A stretch of DNA of 33,635 nt. Origin: Spirochaetia bacterium. Its GTDB lineage: Bacteria; Spirochaetota; Spirochaetia; DAHUYW01. The stretch covers positions 1-33,635 of the forward strand of contig JASHNV010000074.1 of the NCBI GenBank assembly GCA_030041455.1, written 5' to 3'. Below, in pieces: positions 17,378-24,385 of the stretch. The position numbers were made by a program, and so were the translations under genes. The first letter of the stretch is position 1. Every line of letters begins with the position of its first letter. Below the pieces are notes generated by a model. That model was not told the DNA's origin. It made no database searches and saw nothing but the letters and a program-made list of their open reading frames with translations.

Positions 17378-18484
17378 CTACACTTCTTTCTTCGCGGAAA
17401 TGTCCGACTTAGGATCCACCGCAGCGTCTTCTCCGATTGCGGTCGGTATCTGGACTGCGCCCCCAAGCCTATCTCGCACCCATTTTGTGCCATTCCCGGC
17501 AAGTTCCCTGACCGCAGGCGATGCTATTACCATGAGTATAATGATGAACACCGCCTTAAAGGCTTTAATCGCGTCGGGGTCTACATCGAGCCTCAGCAAG
17601 GTCCGATTCAACACTTCTATGGTATACGCGCCGATGATAGAACCGGTTATGCTAAACTTACCTCCGTACAGCGAGCTTCCGCCGATTGCCACGGCGAGAA
17701 TCGCGTCCATCTCAATATCCTTGAGCAGATTGACGCTGTCGTGGCGACCGGCCTTGGTAACGGCGATAAAACCCGCAACGGCTGTGCAGACGCCCATAAT
17801 CATGAAGGCCAAGAACTTGATCCTCACCGGATTTATACCGTTGAGACGCGCAGCTCTTTGGTTAATTCCCACGGACTGAGAATAGAGCTTGAGGTTCGTG
17901 GTTCTCAATAGTACCGCAAACAAGACGACAAAGACGGCTGTCAGGATTATCGGCGTTTGTATGGGAACTCCCGGTATTTCGCTGCCGATTTCATACGTGA
18001 GATTGTTCGCCAGTATGGGAGATAGCTTGCCATCGATCAGAAATGCTATGGATCTCCCCGCAGTATACACGATGAGCGTCGCGACTATCGGCTGAACGTT
18101 GAGTGCCGCGACTAGGGCCCCGTTGAAGGTTCCGATGAGAATCCCGACCACGCAACTCGCCAGAAATGCCGCCAGTATCGTTATCCAGGTAATTTTACCG
18201 GCGCTCAAAAGTACCCAGACAAATACGGCGGAAGTTATTGTGGCCGCCACGCCGACACTGAGGTCCTGGCTGCCAGCAGAAGACGTAACCAGAGTCATTC
18301 CGATCGCCAGAATTACCAACTCCGAAGCGCCGAACAGAATGTTCGGGATATTCCCGTACAACGCTCCGTTGATAATCGAAATGCTGAAGTAACTCGAGCC
18401 CTTGATCAGATTGACAAGGATCAGAATCGCCAGGACCGATAGGGGGAGGAATAGCTGAGATCCGTAGGATTTCATTCTGGCCAT
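17378..18484 (-). CDS. ytfT: Sugar ABC transporter permease, YtfT type
   Basis: The 368-residue inner-membrane permease (BPD_transp_2) has about 9-10 hydrophobic segments. Motif LVILAIGMTLVTSSAGSQDL corresponds to the G-x-D-L-S-V-G region, followed by SVGVAATITSAVFVWVLLSAG. The C-terminal coupling region is DAILAVAIGGSSLYGGKFS. The ATG follows GAGGCGAGC and lies 11 bases after ytfR. It is the partner of the YjfF-type permease. Confidence 0.9.
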   Translation of the reverse strand: MARMKSYGSQLFLPLSVLAILILVNLIKGSSYFSISIINGALYGNIPNILFGASELVILAIGMTLVTSSAGSQDLSVGVAATITSAVFVWVLLSAGKITWITILAAFLASCVVGILIGTFNGALVAALNVQPIVATLIVYTAGRSIAFLIDGKLSPILANNLTYEIGSEIPGVPIQTPIILTAVFVVLFAVLLRTTNLKLYSQSVGINQRAARLNGINPVRIKFLAFMIMGVCTAVAGFIAVTKAGRHDSVNLLKDIEMDAILAVAIGGSSLYGGKFSITGSIIGAYTIEVLNRTLLRLDVDPDAIKAFKAVFIIILMVIASPAVRELAGNGTKWVRDRLGGAVQIPTAIGEDAAVDPKSDISAKKEV

Positions 18485-18495
18485 GTTTGCTCGCC

Positions 18496-19989
18496 TCAGC
18501 CCGCAATTACGTGCATGATATCGGTTTCTGTTAAGTTCTCACCGGTGAGCTCTCCCACGATTGCTCGGTCTTTCATGACGATCAAACGAGAGCACGTGCG
18601 AAGCATTTCCTCAATTTCCGAAGAGATGAATGTCACGCTGACTCCATCTTCGGCGAATTTCAGCACGAGCCTCTGAATCTCCACCTTGGTCCCGACGTCA
18701 ATTCCCCGCGTGGGCTCATCGAGAATCAGGTACTGGAGGTGCGTAAGCAGCCACCGGGCGAGAATGACCTTCTGCTGGTTGCCGCCGGAAAGCGACGTGA
18801 TGGGCGTGCTGGTAGACGGGGCCTTGATTTTCAAATATTCTATGTACTCCTCGGCGAATGCCTCCGCCTGTTTCCGCGATAAAGGCTTGAAAAACCCTTT
18901 CAGAACCTGCAATGCCAGAACGATATTATCACGAACGGAGAGGTCGGCAATAATGCCATCCCCCTTGCGATCCTCAGGAAGATAGCCGATTCCCAGCTTC
19001 ATTGCGTGTATTGGCTCGGAGATTTTTACTTTCTTCCCGTTCATTTTGATTTCGCCGCCGGTCACCTTGTCCGCGGCGAAAATTGCCCGGACACTCTCGC
19101 TGCGCCCGGAGCCGAGCAGCCCGGTGAACCCGTTTATCTCGCCTTTTCGTATCGTGAAGTCAAAGGGTCTTACCCCGGCGGCGCTCGAAAGCCCCGTCGC
19201 CTCGAGCACGGGCTCACCGCCGTCGCGCGCGGATGGCTCACGTCTCTTCATCTGTGAAACATCTTCCAGCGCTTTGCCCATCATTTTGGAGACGAGCTCG
19301 AACTGGGACAGCGACGATGCATCGTATTCGCCGATGAGCTCCCCATTGCGCAGCACCGTGATCCTGTCGCTGATCTCATACACCTGGTCGAGAAAGTGGG
19401 TTACAAAAACGATCCCCACGCCTCGAGATTTCAGTTCGCGCATGAGCGAGAAGAGCTTCCGGACCTCGTCTTCGTCCAGCGAGGAGGTCGGCTCGTCCAG
19501 GATGAGAATTTTGCAGTCCATGTCCATCGCGCGAGCGATCGCAATCATCTGCTGGACGGCAAGCGAACAGCTTGAAAGCTGCTGGGTCGGCCTCGCCGGA
19601 ATGCCGAATGAGCCCAGAAGTTGTGTCGTCTTTTCTTTCATCCGTTTCCAATTGACAAATGCGTACCGGCCCCGCCCGATAAACATATTCTCCGCGACGG
19701 TCAGATTGGGACAGAGCGTTATTTCCTGGTAGACGGTGCCGACTCCGAAATCTTGAGCCTCCTCCGGCGACCTGAAATGGATGGGCTTCCCCTCTACCAT
19801 CATGTGACCGGCATCTTTTTCGTAAACTCCGGTCATTACCTTGATCAACGTGGACTTTCCCGCTCCGTTTTCGCCCATAAGGCCGTGGACCTCGCCCTTT
19901 CTGAGCGTAAAGCTCACGTTGTGCAGAGCCCTGACCCCTGGAAACGATTTGCATATGCCCTGCATTTCGAGCACGTTCTCCGTTTGCAA
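18496..19989 (-). CDS. ytfR: Sugar ABC transporter ATP-binding protein, YtfR type (two ATPase domains)
   Basis: The 497-residue protein has two tandem ABC domains. The first has Walker A GENGAGKSTLIK, a degenerate signature (LSSCSLAVQQMIAIARA) and Walker B ILILDEPTSSLDE. The second has a non-canonical Walker A (GLLGSGRSESVRAIF), signature LSGGNQQKVILARWL and Walker B YLILDEPTRGIDVG. This asymmetry is normal for the sugar (Rbs/Mgl/Ytf) class. The start is TTG 19989 with GGGAGAG upstream; an ATG at codon 9 is the alternative. It energises the YtfT/YjfF pair at the inner face of the membrane. Confidence 0.94.
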   Translation of the reverse strand: MQTENVLEMQGICKSFPGVRALHNVSFTLRKGEVHGLMGENGAGKSTLIKVMTGVYEKDAGHMMVEGKPIHFRSPEEAQDFGVGTVYQEITLCPNLTVAENMFIGRGRYAFVNWKRMKEKTTQLLGSFGIPARPTQQLSSCSLAVQQMIAIARAMDMDCKILILDEPTSSLDEDEVRKLFSLMRELKSRGVGIVFVTHFLDQVYEISDRITVLRNGELIGEYDASSLSQFELVSKMMGKALEDVSQMKRREPSARDGGEPVLEATGLSSAAGVRPFDFTIRKGEINGFTGLLGSGRSESVRAIFAADKVTGGEIKMNGKKVKISEPIHAMKLGIGYLPEDRKGDGIIADLSVRDNIVLALQVLKGFFKPLSRKQAEAFAEEYIEYLKIKAPSTSTPITSLSGGNQQKVILARWLLTHLQYLILDEPTRGIDVGTKVEIQRLVLKFAEDGVSVTFISSEIEEMLRTCSRLIVMKDRAIVGELTGENLTETDIMHVIAG

Positions 19990-20024
19990 TTGATTCTCTC
20001 CCGACCCGTCGTGTACAAGTCAAT

Positions 20025-20065
20025 CGCGGTGCGGCGTACCGGACTCATCCGGACACCGCACCGCG
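20025..20065 (-). terminator. Intercistronic stem-loop between ytfQ and ytfR
   Basis: CGCGGTGCGG (20025-20034) pairs with CCGCACCGCG (20056-20065), enclosing an inner stem CCGGA/TCCGG. There is no T-run. The position right after the binding-protein gene fits partial termination or 3'-end protection, giving more binding protein than ATPase and permease. Confidence 0.75.
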
Positions 20066-20099
20066 CGCGTGACTCGCGGAATCTCAGATCAGAAAGACC

Positions 20100-21194
20100 T
20101 TACTTTGTGATCACGCCCTTGCCGGGATCGGCATTGATTCCCTGATCTTGAATCATAGCGTCGGTGACGTTCGAGGTATCAGCATAGATTTCTTTCTGAT
20201 AGATAATTCCGGACGGGAACGCCGCACCGGATTGATGGGCCTTGATCCAGCTCGAAATCTCGGCCGCCTGGCGGGGTCTGCACTGGTTCGTGAAGTTCCA
20301 GTAGCCGGCCTGCACGTTGCGCAGCCCGAAGCGGTTGAAGTCGCAGCCCATGATGATGACCTTGCCGCCCTTCCCGTGGCTAATACCCGCCGCGTCGAGC
20401 GCCTGAACGGCACCTTGCGCCAAACCGTCGTTTTCCGCATAGATGACGTTAAAATCCTTGCCCGCGGTTATTGCGGCTTCAACCACCTTGCGGGCTTCCG
20501 CAGGGCTCCAACTGTCTCCCCCGGTTCCGTCGGCCACGATGTTGATTTTGTTGTCAGCGGCGGCTTTGAGGAACGGGGCGCTGCGACCCACCTCGGCCGC
20601 GGAGCCCAACTGACCGCGAATGAGAATCACGTTGTATACGGGCAGATTCTGACTCAACAACCAATTCAGCGCCCTATCTCCCTCGGCGCGCATATCCGAA
20701 ACGACAGCCGCCTGAAAGTTCGAGGGGTCCGTTTGGATGAGACGGTCGAAGAGGAATACCGTTACCCCGGCGGCTTTCGCGGACTGCAGCACGTTGTCCC
20801 AACCGGTTGCGTTTGCCGCCGAGATCAACAGATAGTTCACGCCATCTCGGATGTAGCCCTCCGCTGCCGCGATCTGCTCGCTGTTGTCGCCGGTGTTGGT
20901 CTGCTTTGCGTCATAGCCGTTTGCCTGTGAGAAGACATTGTTCATGTCGTCAACGTTGGCCTGCCGGTAGCCGGATTCCGCGGGCGGCAGATTCACAATG
21001 CCTACCTTGATCAACGAGCTTGGGGTCGAGCTTGTGGCCGCAGCTTTTTCGCTGGAACCTCCCGCGCTCGCAATGCCGGCCATCGCCAGCAAAAGTGCTG
21101 CAACCAGATAGACTGTCTTCGGCAACCGAATCCAGCCGGTTCCCCTGCTTCGCGTAGAGGATTCTACACGATCGGACATCGATCGAAACGTCAT
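20100..21194 (-). CDS. ytfQ: Sugar ABC transporter substrate-binding protein, YtfQ type
   Basis: The protein has 364 residues from ATG 21194, directly behind GGAGGCGGGAG. An N-terminal signal with a hydrophobic core (LPKTVYLVAALLLAMAGIAS, about 24-43) is followed by ASA-GGS, a likely signal-peptidase I site. The mature part is a Peripla_BP_4 domain: KVGIVNLPPAESGYRQANVD, AEGYIRDGVNYLLISAANATG, FDRLIQTDPSNFQ, IYAENDGLAQGAVQAL and VIIMGCDFNRFG. It captures the sugar in the periplasm and delivers it to YtfT/YjfF. The symbol is by family; the E. coli homologue binds galactofuranose. It is the first gene of the operon, with a 250-base leader. Confidence 0.9.
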   Translation of the reverse strand: MTFRSMSDRVESSTRSRGTGWIRLPKTVYLVAALLLAMAGIASAGGSSEKAAATSSTPSSLIKVGIVNLPPAESGYRQANVDDMNNVFSQANGYDAKQTNTGDNSEQIAAAEGYIRDGVNYLLISAANATGWDNVLQSAKAAGVTVFLFDRLIQTDPSNFQAAVVSDMRAEGDRALNWLLSQNLPVYNVILIRGQLGSAAEVGRSAPFLKAAADNKINIVADGTGGDSWSPAEARKVVEAAITAGKDFNVIYAENDGLAQGAVQALDAAGISHGKGGKVIIMGCDFNRFGLRNVQAGYWNFTNQCRPRQAAEISSWIKAHQSGAAFPSGIIYQKEIYADTSNVTDAMIQDQGINADPGKGVITK

Positions 21195-21262
21195 CTCCCG
21201 CCTCCATTGATTCGAAACTCCTGGACCTTTTGGGAGCGGCAACGCCGCCCATTCACTGAACC

Positions 21263-21295
21263 GTTTCGGTGTTTTTGGAATGCCAACACCGAAAC
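21263..21295 (-). repeat. Stem-loop in the ytfQ leader
   Basis: GTTTCGGTGTT (21263-21273) pairs perfectly with AACACCGAAAC (21285-21295), with an 11-base loop. It lies about 70 bases upstream of the ytfQ start codon, inside the transcribed leader. It may be a third regulator site or an mRNA structure; nothing decides between them. Confidence 0.6.
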
Positions 21296-21399
21296 CGGAA
21301 TCCCAACAAGCGCTTCGCTCTTCCTTGCCTGACCGCGACCCCCGAAGATTCACGTTGCCCATCGGGTTCTGGTGCGCAGACGATATGCTGCCTATGCAA

Positions 21400-21444
21400 T
21401 TGCGTGTACGTGCACGCAGTTGAGTTGCGTGCACGTACACGCAA
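21400..21444. promoter_or_regulatory. Tandem operator: two 18-base palindromes TGCGTGYACGTRCACGCA
   Basis: The sites at 21401-21418 and 21426-21443 are each palindromic at 16 of 18 positions and are mirror images of each other, so together they form a perfect 19-base inverted repeat with a 7-base centre. Centre-to-centre distance is 25 bases. The central ACGT with a CG dyad is typical of LacI-family operators. They lie just downstream of the predicted start of transcription, suited to blocking RNA polymerase. The LacI-type regulator of this operon is the likely binder. Confidence 0.82.
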
Positions 21445-21450
21445 CAAAGC

Positions 21451-21479
21451 ATTGTCGCTCCCATTTCCGGTTTTGTCAA
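21451..21479 (-). promoter_or_regulatory. Sigma70-type promoter of the sugar operon
   Basis: On the minus strand TTGACA (21479-21474), 17 bases, GACAAT (21456-21451). The -35 is perfect and the -10 matches 4 of 6. Transcription would start about 21445, directly at the tandem operators. Confidence 0.8.
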
Positions 21480-21541
21480 TCTTTTTTTGAAGGTCCCATG
21501 AGTTCCCCACCGGCAGCCGACGATGTAGGGGAGTTTTGTCG

Positions 21542-21559
21542 CGTACGTTCCAACGTACG
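21542..21559. promoter_or_regulatory. Palindrome CGTACGTT-CC-AACGTACG
   Basis: Two perfect 8-base arms flank a 2-base centre, about 65 bases upstream of the sugar-operon -35. It could be an upstream regulator site (activator or looping partner), or 3' structure of the metallo-beta-lactamase transcript, although the terminator at 21601-21622 should end that transcript first. Confidence 0.5.
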
Positions 21560-21600
21560 AGCATCTTCTTCGCTCTTTGACTTCTCTACTATGCGGCCGG

Positions 21601-21622
21601 AAAAAGGTGACACGACGTCACC
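21601..21622 (-). terminator. Intrinsic terminator of the TetR-MBL operon
   Basis: On the minus strand GGTGAC (21622-21617), a 5-base loop and GTCACC (21611-21606) are followed by five T (21605-21601). It lies 43 bases after the MBL stop. Confidence 0.75.
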
Positions 21623-21664
21623 ATTATTTTGGAGGTGTTGGTGGAAGGGCCGTTGTGGGAGAAG

Positions 21665-22384
21665 TCAATCGCCGGTCGGCGCGGTTCGGGCCTCGGATGA
21701 CGGAGCCTTGCGCGCCCGTCTCGAGGCGCGGTAGCCGGCGACGTACGCGTCGAGCTGGGCGAGCGGATTCTCGACCGGGCCGCCGTGACAGATTTCGAGG
21801 CGCCCCGGTTTGATCTCGCGCAGAACCTCGGCGCTCCGGACGGCTTCGTCCATGTCGCCGGTGAACATCGGCATCGGCACGCGGAGCCTGCCGCTCCTCG
21901 AGGTGAAGAGGTCGCCCGCGAGCAACAGGTCGTCGCTCCGGTGATAGTACACGACGTGGCCCGGCGAGTGGCCCGGAGTATGGTAGGGAACGAGATCGGC
22001 GATCGGAGGCAGCGGTCCCTGCGGGCTCACCGCGAGCGGCGAGGCGATTCCGGGAGCAAGCATCGTCTGCGGCCTGGCGCGGCGCGGGTAGGCGAGCCGT
22101 CCTTCCATGTAGGGAATTTCGGTCGGATGGACGAATACCGGCACGCTCTGTGCCCCAAGAATCTTAGGGACTCCCCCCACGTGATCGAGATGTCCGTGGG
22201 TAAGGAGAATCCGCGCGAGGCGACCGAGGCGGCCGACGAAGCGAAGGATGTCCTTCGCCATGGGCGAGACGCCGGTGTCGACAAGGGTGAGTCCTGCCTC
22301 ACCGACGACCACCCAGACGTTGATCGGAATAACGAACCAGATTCCGAGCCGGTAGACGTGCTCGGAAATACGCGCGATCCTCAT
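21665..22384 (-). CDS. Metallo-beta-lactamase fold hydrolase
   Basis: The 239-residue cytosolic protein has a full metal site: THGHLDHVGG (about 62-71), HTPGHSPGHVVYYH (third ligand), AGDLFTSRSG (bridging Asp) and CHGGPVENPL (last His). This matches glyoxalase II-like MBL hydrolases, which cleave thioesters, lactones or similar; the substrate cannot be assigned. It lacks a signal peptide, so antibiotic resistance is not implied. The ATG follows GGGGAGGAG, 33 bases after the TetR stop, so the two genes form an operon. Confidence 0.92.
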   Translation of the reverse strand: MRIARISEHVYRLGIWFVIPINVWVVVGEAGLTLVDTGVSPMAKDILRFVGRLGRLARILLTHGHLDHVGGVPKILGAQSVPVFVHPTEIPYMEGRLAYPRRARPQTMLAPGIASPLAVSPQGPLPPIADLVPYHTPGHSPGHVVYYHRSDDLLLAGDLFTSRSGRLRVPMPMFTGDMDEAVRSAEVLREIKPGRLEICHGGPVENPLAQLDAYVAGYRASRRARKAPSSEARTAPTGD

Positions 22385-22417
22385 GCAACTCCTCCCCGCG
22401 CCCGAAAGGGGCGCGCT

Positions 22418-23119
22418 TCAACGGTTCACGAAGTTCCGCAGCCCGGCGACGCCGACGTCGAACGCCGCATCAAACGTCGGCGAGAGCCTCTCGAGGAGGA
22501 CCTCGGTGGTCTCCTCCGATTGGTCGTACGTCGAGACGATGCCGAGCAGCATGTAGAAATAGATGCGGGAGCATTGGAGCGCCCGCCGGTCTTTCTCCTG
22601 AAGTCCGAGCGTTTCCCGAACGAGTCCGGCGAGGAGCTCGAACAGCCGGATGCGCGCCTCGTTCAGGGTTCCCGCCTCCTGGCGGACATCCACGCGGGCG
22701 GCATTGCTCGCGAAGTAGACCCGATACATCGTGCGCCTCGCTAGGCAGAAGGCGACGAACTCCCGGCTGACGAGACGGAGCTTCCTCCCCGCGGAGGCCC
22801 TGCGATCGAGGATCAGCGCGAACCTTTCTCGGAGCTCCTCGAGCGGCGGCCCGGCGACCGCGCGGAGGAGCTCGTCCTTGCTCGCGAAGTAGAGGAAAAT
22901 CGCCGCATGGGAGCAGGCGGCCTCGCGCGCGATGCGGCGCATGGTAACCGTCCGGTAGTCGCCTGAGACGAAGAGCCGCGCCGCGGCGGCGAGTATCGCC
23001 TCGCGGGTCTCGACCCCTCGAAGGACGTTTCGCGCGGCGGCGGATCTCCCGCCTGAGGAGGCCCGCGGCTCGGACCTTCGCGGCGGAGATTGCGCGCGTT
23101 CCCGTTTTTTCCTAACCAT
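22418..23119 (-). CDS. TetR family regulator, probably leaderless
   Basis: The 233-residue protein has a basic, disordered first 37 residues. The TetR helix-turn-helix follows, including REAILAAAARLFVSGDY and MRRIAREAACSHAAIFLYFA. The rest is a helical effector domain with a TetR_C_13-like look. The only in-frame start is ATG 23119: an in-frame TAA lies two codons upstream and no ribosome-binding site exists. Predicted transcription starts at 23120-23122, so the mRNA would carry no leader. The operator covers the start codon, implying tight self-repression. It forms an operon with the MBL gene. Confidence 0.92.
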   Translation of the reverse strand: MVRKKRERAQSPPRRSEPRASSGGRSAAARNVLRGVETREAILAAAARLFVSGDYRTVTMRRIAREAACSHAAIFLYFASKDELLRAVAGPPLEELRERFALILDRRASAGRKLRLVSREFVAFCLARRTMYRVYFASNAARVDVRQEAGTLNEARIRLFELLAGLVRETLGLQEKDRRALQCSRIYFYMLLGIVSTYDQSEETTEVLLERLSPTFDAAFDVGVAGLRNFVNR

Positions 23120-23145
23120 TGGTTATAAGATTACCAATGGTTAGG
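23111..23145. promoter_or_regulatory. TetR operator: 13-base inverted repeat over promoter and start codon
   Basis: CCTAACCATTGGT (23111-23123) and ACCAATGGTTAGG (23133-23145) are perfect mirror copies with 9 bases between. Each arm is itself a near palindrome (TAACCA-T-TGGTTA and its copy), so two repressor dimers could bind. The repeat covers the promoter spacer, the -10 and the ATG. Confidence 0.9.
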
Positions 23146-23156
23146 AGACCTGTCAA
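23128..23156 (-). promoter_or_regulatory. Promoter of the TetR-MBL operon
   Basis: On the minus strand TTGACA (23156-23151), 17 bases, TAATCT (23133-23128). The expected start of transcription lies 1-3 bases before the ATG at 23119. Confidence 0.75.
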
Positions 23157-23159
23157 CCC

Positions 23160-23643
23160 CCGAACCGGACCGTTTCTTCCTTCGCACCGGTCGGCCGAAT
23201 CGGTGTCCGGATGTATCCGACGCGAACGCGCGGAGATGGTCGGGATGCGCAATCTTCGATGCTCCGTGCCTTCTAGAGACCTTCGAGTGAGGGATCCGGC
23301 ATCGAGAGCGCGATATCGCCACGGCGTCCCAAAATCGCCGAGGTGTCAAGCCTCGCCGGGCGGTTGGAAACATGACGGGGGCGATCAGCCAAGGGGAAGC
23401 GTACCACCATGACGGAGACGCGATGAACGGACGGCGGGCGGAGATGATCGCGCCGCGCGTACCGCTCCCCGTGCGCTCATCCGTGGTCTCGCGGGGTTTT
23501 TCTCCTAAGTCGGTCGCCCGTCTCCCGAGAGCTCTCGTTCGCTCGAGCGAGGGGTCCCACAGTATCCCGAGCGCGGGCGGAAGGGCGGCCTGTCTCATCC
23601 TCCCGCCGAGATCGTCCTATCCGCCACGGAGCGCTCGAGCGCG
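23160..23643. other. Intergenic region, no supported gene
   Basis: This 480-base stretch lies between the TetR promoter and the end of the liv operon. The open frames on both strands are Arg/Pro/Ser-rich GC artefacts without ribosome-binding sites. I see no RNA gene or repeat in it. Confidence 0.5.
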
Positions 23644-23666
23644 GACCCCGGATGATGACCGGGGTC
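23644..23666 (-). terminator. Hairpin at the end of the liv operon
   Basis: GACCCCGG (23644-23651) pairs with CCGGGGTC (23659-23666) around a 7-base loop, overlapping the livF stop codon. There is no T-run. Confidence 0.6.
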
Positions 23667-24378
23667 AGACGACGAGGCCTCCCATGTAAGCTTCCTGGAG
23701 GCCTTTGTCGTTCGCGAGATCGGCGCTCTTGGCCTCCAGCTTGATCTCTCCCACCTGAAGAACGTAGGCGCGGTTCGAGAAGGCAAGGGCCTGGACCGCG
23801 TTCTGCTCGACGAGGAGGACGCTCGTCCCGCTCCTCGACAGCCCCGGCAGGACCGAGAGAATCCGCTTCGTGGCGATCGGCGACAGGCCGAGCGACGGCT
23901 CGTCGAGGAGCAGGAGCTCGGGCTCGCAGATGAGCGCGCGCATGAGCGCCACCATCTGCTGCTCGCCGCCGCTCAAGGTCCCGGCTAGCTGATTGAGTCT
24001 TCCGCCGACTTCGGGAAAGAACGCGAGCACGCGTTCGAGGTTCCGCGCGACCGCCTTTCTCGATCGCAGGGTGTACGCCCCCATGAGGAGGTTCTCCTTG
24101 AGCGTCATGTCGGCGAAGAGCTGTCGTCCCTCGCGGCAGTGGCTTATGCCGAGGGCGATCGCCTTGTGGGGCGCGAGGCTCGAAAGCTCGGTGCCGTTCC
24201 AGAGAATCCGCCCTTTTCGGGGCCGCACGAGACCCGAGATCGCCTTGAGCGTCGTGGTCTTCCCGGCGCCGTTTGCGCCGATGAGCGCGACGATTTCCCC
24301 TTCTTCCACCCGGAAGGAGATGCCCCGAAGCGCGAGCGCTCCGGCGTAGGCGACCTCGATTCCCTGGACTTGGAGCAT
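23665..24378 (-). CDS. livF: Branched-chain amino acid-type ABC transporter ATPase LivF
   Basis: This 237-residue ATPase is of normal LivF length. It has Walker A GANGAGKTTTLKAISG, the LivF block GISHCREGRQLFADMTLKENL, signature LSGGEQQMVALMRAL, Walker B LLLLDEPSLGLSP and switch His in VLLVEQNAVQAL (Gln replaces the usual switch His, as is common in LivF: VEQN). It pairs with the LivG half of the upstream fusion protein. It starts 7 bases after the livM-livG stop. Confidence 0.96.
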   Translation of the reverse strand: MLQVQGIEVAYAGALALRGISFRVEEGEIVALIGANGAGKTTTLKAISGLVRPRKGRILWNGTELSSLAPHKAIALGISHCREGRQLFADMTLKENLLMGAYTLRSRKAVARNLERVLAFFPEVGGRLNQLAGTLSGGEQQMVALMRALICEPELLLLDEPSLGLSPIATKRILSVLPGLSRSGTSVLLVEQNAVQALAFSNRAYVLQVGEIKLEAKSADLANDKGLQEAYMGGLVV

Positions 24379-24385
24379 GCCGACC

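Noticed and set aside
21665-22384. Antibiotic-inactivating beta-lactamase
   Set aside because: The MBL motifs and lack of a signal peptide fit glyoxalase II-like hydrolases; nothing supports a resistance role.
23131-23598. 155-codon minus-strand frame before the TetR gene
   Set aside because: Crosses the TetR promoter, Arg/Ser/Pro-rich, no ribosome-binding site.
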